Source: Micractinium sp. NFX-FRZ
Taxonomy: Eukaryota > Chlorophyta > Trebouxiophyceae > Chlorellales > Chlorellaceae
Direction: 5' to 3'
DNA length: 64,000 nucleotides
Assembly (NCBI GenBank): GCA_029339195.1
Contig: JAPTJF010000257.1
Span: 1-64,000 of the forward strand
The notes beneath the pieces are model-generated. The model was not told where the DNA came from, made no database searches, and saw only the letters and a list, made by a program, of their open reading frames with translations. Below are positions 60,320 through 64,000 of this stretch, one piece after another (position 1 is the stretch's first letter; every line of letters begins with the position of its first letter). The translations under genes were made by a program, and so were the position numbers.

Positions 60320-63300
60320 TCAGTCCAGCTCAAACAACTCATCCTCCTCCTCCTGATCATCATCCTCCTCTGGTGCCTCAACAACGTCAACACTGCCCGC
60401 CTCGCTGGCGGCGTCCTCCATATCTGGGGTGCCAGGGGCAGCAGCAGGAGCGCTACCCCCTGCTGCAGCCGCGCCACCGGCAGGTGCCGAGGCCTTGCCG
60501 GCGACGGCGGCTGCCCCTGCCGCGCCTGCCACGCCTGCATTGTCCCCGCCCTCCTGCATGGCGCTGTCGCCCGCGCCCGCGCTGCCGCCCTCTAGCAGCC
60601 GCCCCGCCGCAGCTGGTGCTGAGCTGTCGCCAGCTGGCAGCGCCAGCGTGGCGCCTCCCTCCTCCTTGATGGATTGGTAGTCCTCCCAGGACAGCAGGGG
60701 CACGGCATACGTCTCCAGCTGCTCGGGCCCCTGGCTCTCGTACACCCCCATCAGCCTCTCAACCTGCAGGCAAGAAGAAAGACGGTGGCTCCCAAGGGGA
60801 GGTACGGAGGGGCAGCAAGAGCATGAGCAAGGGGCCTCTGCTAGTCTACTCTCCCCACAAAACCTTCCACCCGCCCACCCACCGTGATCTGTGTGGCCCG
60901 AGGGTACTGCAGGATCATGTCCAGCTCGTTAGCTTCCAGCGCCAGCATCTTGTCCATCACCGGCTCGGGCAGCTGGGGGTACTGCAGAGGGGCAGAGGCA
61001 GGAGGGGGCAGGGCGGGGCTGAGGCAGTGGTGGCCACAAGGGCAGAGGGAGTAGGCGGTCGAGAGGGGTAGCAGCAGGCCGGGGCAATCGGAGTGGTCCC
61101 TTTACCTGCTTGTGCCACCCGGCAAGCCATAGGAGACCCCCCCTTGCGCCCCAGCCACCCACCTGCTCGGTTCGCAGTGCAGTAACAGCCCCCGACCCCT
61201 GCTCCCTCCTCCACCGCTCCCAACCACCACCTCAGAGGCACATCACGTGCAAAGTGCTGCCCCAGGGCACGGTGCTGCCTGCCCCCACTGTGCTGTGTGG
61301 CCCAGGGCCCCCACACAGGGTCTCCATTTGAGTCTCATGTAATAAACATTAGTAGAGGATGTGTGCACTGCCGCACCTGCTCATAAATGCGCTTCTTCAT
61401 CCACTCATAGTAGTAGTAATACTTGGGGCGCTGCTTCCGGAACTCCGGCATCGCCTCGTCCCGCAGCACCGCCAAGTGAGTCGCCAGGCCTGCTGCGCCG
61501 CCAGACTGAGTGGGCGGGGAGGGGGGGAGGAGGGGAGGCATGTTGGGCATGAGGCATGTGCCAGCTATTGGCGTTCACATGTTGTGCTGTGCTTATCGTG
61601 TTGTGTGAACTGTGTTCTGGCATGCTATGATGAGGCCCCAGATGCTGATGGATGCGGTGCTGCACATGCAGCCACACCTGGCCCCAATAATCAGATTCAA
61701 AGCGTTCGTGTTAGACTGCCCGCCCACCATCCCTTCCCCTGGCCCCCCTGCGTGCATCCCCAGGCATCCCACACACCTGCAGGGCTGCGGCGCACGGCTC
61801 TGGAATCCGCCTCATCAGACGCTCCCGTGCCACAGCATACTCCTCGTTTTCGGGGTCCAGCTCTACAGCCCTCTGAATGGCCAGCGCCGCCGGCACATTG
61901 TCTGCCAGCCCCTCCAGGGCAGCCGACAGCAGCGCCAGCGCCGCCGGCCAGGCAGAGTGCGCGCCCGCGGCCTCGGCTGCCGGCGGGCCTGTCGCGCCCG
62001 GCGGGAGATCCTTTGTGGCGCCAGCTGGCGGGGCGCCCTCCAGCTGTGGGCCGTACACAAGTGCCACCCTGGCATCCCTGAATGCCTGCTGCGCATTGCC
62101 GGCGCTCAGGTAGGCGGCGGCGCGCATGTAAGCCGCCTCTGCCCGGCCCGGCCGCTGCGCCAGTGCCCACGCCGCGCACAGCAGGTCCCGCGCCTGCGCA
62201 CAAGAGAGAGCATGGTGTGAAGGGGCGGGCGGAGGTTTGAGCTTCCTGCCAAGGCGCCCGTACACCGTATCAGGTACATGGCAGCTACGGGATGCAGAGT
62301 GCCACGGGGGCGGCTCCCAGCGCCTGTGCAGCACGCAGAGCAGCAAATGCAGTGCAGCACAGGCAGAGCAGCACAAGCAGAGCAGCATGCAGCGATGCAA
62401 CAGGAAGTAGCCGGCATTCCCCCTCCCCCGCCCTCCCACCTCGTCCTGCAGCGGGTACAGCGCTGCCTGCAGGTGTGCCTGCAGGTCGGGCAGCGCCAGG
62501 CGCTGCTCTGCTGGCACTGGCTTGATGAGGCGTCCGTCGCGGCTGGACAGCGGGTTGGGCTGCTGCGCCGCCTCCACATGGCGCGCCCAGTACTGTGGCG
62601 GGCATGGGGTAGAGGGAGGGCAGGAGGGTAAAGATGCCAGGGGTAGGCAGGACGGTACAGTTGTGGCAGCAGAACTCTGGGGATGTACTGCACATGGGCA
62701 GGCCTCCAACCGTGCCCACCAGCAATGGCCTCTGCTCGGACTGTGCTGTCATCATTCACAGCATGCCCTGCCAGTGTTCATGTGCAGCATCGCCAGCAAA
62801 AGCGCCCCGCCCACCCCGCCCCACCTTGGCCAGCCAAGGCACCGGCAGCTCCTCCGTCGCCAGGCGCAGCGCTGCATGCAGCTCAGGGCTGCCGGGGCAG
62901 GCGGCCAGCCCCTGCCGGTAGGCCCGCAGGCACTCTAGCAGCTGGCCTAGGGCAGCCAGCGCCTCTGCCTTGCGGTGCACCGCTTTGGCCAGCTGGCCGG
63001 TGGGGGCGGTGCACCCTGGCTGCGACAGCGCCGCCAGCGCTGCCTCTGCATCCTGCAGCGCCTCCTCGGGGTGGCCTGCAATGGAGATGAGGAGTGAAGA
63101 GGTCATGCAAGGCAGTACTCCAATGAACGTGAGCTGAGCAGGAGCAGCGGAAAGTGCGAGGCAAAGCAGCAGCAGCGGGCGGTGGCAGCGGCGGCGGTGC
63201 CCACCTAGCTTCAAAGCCGCCAGGCTGCGGTTGCACAGCGTCGGCACGTGCCGGGGCTCGGCCTGCAGGGCCCCCGTGTAGTGTGCCAGCGCCTGCTCCA

Positions 63301-63509
63301 GCTCTCCCGCCCGAAAGGCTGCGGGGCGTGAAGGTCAACAGGTCAACACTCCGCAGAGGGGCGGCAAACATGCTCGCAGGCGGTAATCGAAAGCTCGGGC
63401 ACTCCGAGGACGCTGCACTGAGAGCGCAGCGGCTGCAAGCCCGACCGGTGCACTCACCCTCGTCGCCAGCCGCCTTCTGGGGCAGGAACCCTTCATTTGC
63501 TTGCTCCAT
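60320..63509 (-). CDS. TPR-repeat protein with acidic C terminus
   Basis: Exons 63509-63458, 63318-63205, 63075-62825, 62592-62440, 62193-61777, 61505-61377, 60981-60883, 60763-60320; 552 aa, all phases close. The N-terminal part is a tetratricopeptide array: DEAFRAGELEQALAHYTGAL, RHVPTLCNRSLAALKLGGH, HPEEALQDAEAALAAL, QLAKAVHRKAEALAALGQLL. More TPR-like helices follow in the fifth exon (RAEAAYMRAAAYLSAGNAQQ, AFRDARVAL). This layout is typical of co-chaperones that clamp Hsp70/Hsp90 tails, but the clamp residues were not checked. The middle has an aromatic-rich helix (EFRKQRPKYYYYYEWMKKRI), unusual for its five consecutive tyrosines. The C terminus is Ala/Gly-rich then strongly acidic (EEDDDQEEEDELFELD). 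An in-frame ATG at 63635 would add 42 residues; I prefer MEQANEGF at 63509. Confidence 0.87.
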
Positions 63510-63691
63510 AGTGTGCATAATGTAATCAGACGTCTTGATGTGCAGCGCAAAGCCGCACACGAGGCCGCAGGCGAAATGCAAGTCGAGGTTGGCAGCCAGC
63601 GCAGCATGACCATCATGAACCGGCCTTACACCCACAGTGCCTGCATTTGGTGTTCATCAATTAGACCCGGTGTCTTCCCGCAGCGGCCGCA
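63510..63691. promoter_or_regulatory. Very short bidirectional promoter, TPR gene (-) / organellar gene (+)
   Basis: 182 bases between divergent ATGs, the tightest pair in the window. If the TPR protein starts at the upstream ATG (63635) the gap would be only 56 bases, which argues against that start. No TATA-like element. Confidence 0.5.
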
Positions 63692-64000
63692 ATGCTCAGG
63701 TTCCTTGCACCCGCGCTGGCCACCGCCTCAGCGGCTAGTGCGCGTAGTGCATTTGCAGGCAACGCTTCTCAGATGCTGCGCGGCGCGCCGCGGCTGCAGC
63801 AGCAGCAGCGCGCCATTGCCGTCACCCCTGTCTGCATGGGACGGTAAGCCTGGCGCCTCGCAGCCAGCGGGCTTCACTTGTGTAGAACAGATCGCCAATT
63901 GGGACAGCGAAGGACACTGTGGATGGTGATGCCCACGTGCTGGCTGGCGGCAGCGGCGGCAGGCGGCGGTGGCGGCAGCCGGCACTGCCAGTTGAGAGGC
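63692..64000 (+). CDS. First exon of an organelle-targeted protein, possibly YebC-like, cut by window edge
   Basis: The only coding exon visible is 63692-63843: MLRFLAPALATASAASARSA, then FAGNASQMLRGAPRL, a glutamine run, IAVTPVCMGR, and a GTAAGC donor in phase 2. The Arg/Ala/Ser-rich start without acidic residues is a good mitochondrial or plastid presequence. The exon stops just after CMGR; organellar YebC/TACO1-type proteins of plants begin their mature part with MGRRS-type sequence at such a point, so YebC is a guess that the next exon would settle. 63844-64000 appears to be intron. Confidence 0.6.

Overview
The window is nuclear DNA of a GC-rich, intron-dense green alga (Chlorophyta, probably a trebouxiophyte of the Chlorella type). 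The evidence is lineage-typical plant/algal genes: a plastid 20-kDa co-chaperonin with two cpn10 domains, a plant-style fused NAD(P)HX epimerase–PNP oxidase (PDX3), and RABG3/RAB7 and ARF GTPases. Genes have many short exons with GT–AG (and some GC–AG) introns. Several 3' ends carry TGTAA, the chlorophyte polyadenylation motif. CTG/GCA microsatellites are common. No rRNA, tRNA, CRISPR, transposon ORF or viral gene was recognised.

Layout. 1-4335 (+): 3' part of the XPF/RAD1 repair endonuclease. 4988-12623 (-): large 2OG-Fe(II) oxygenase. 13421-15431 (+): F-box/LRR protein. 16022-17211 (-): unknown protein with a C-terminal hydrophobic segment. about 18678-21937 (+): MYND zinc-finger protein. 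22618-24901 (-): plastid-type membrane protein. 25614-28422 (-): RAB7. 28664-31882 (+): EF-hand membrane protein. 32312-38573 (-): VPS3/VPS39-like tether. 38939-41253 (-): XRCC4. 42004-44240 (-): ARF. 45184-47001 (+): CPN20. 48374-49539 (-): ankyrin protein. 50071-55548 (-): PDX3. 56766-59361 (+): CRAL-TRIO/SEC14. 60320-63509 (-): TPR protein. 63692-end (+): first exon of an organellar protein. Exon models were built by hand from splice sites; for most genes intron phases close exactly and give an uninterrupted protein.

Functional links are those of an ordinary nuclear neighbourhood: two DNA-repair factors (XPF, XRCC4), an endolysosomal pair (RAB7 and a CORVET/HOPS subunit) separated by one gene, further trafficking genes (ARF, SEC14-like), and organelle proteins (CPN20, PDX3). 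Four gene pairs are divergent across gaps of about 180-1,250 bp.

The most striking signal is not a gene. Introns next to exons repeatedly carry decayed partial copies ('echoes') of the neighbouring exon edge, usually including its splice site. I found them by eye in at least eight genes, including two broken copies of the XPF catalytic exon and a tandem series of the XPF stop-codon end in its 3' UTR. This looks like a persistent local duplication process that makes or lengthens introns, and it is the candidate undescribed phenomenon here.
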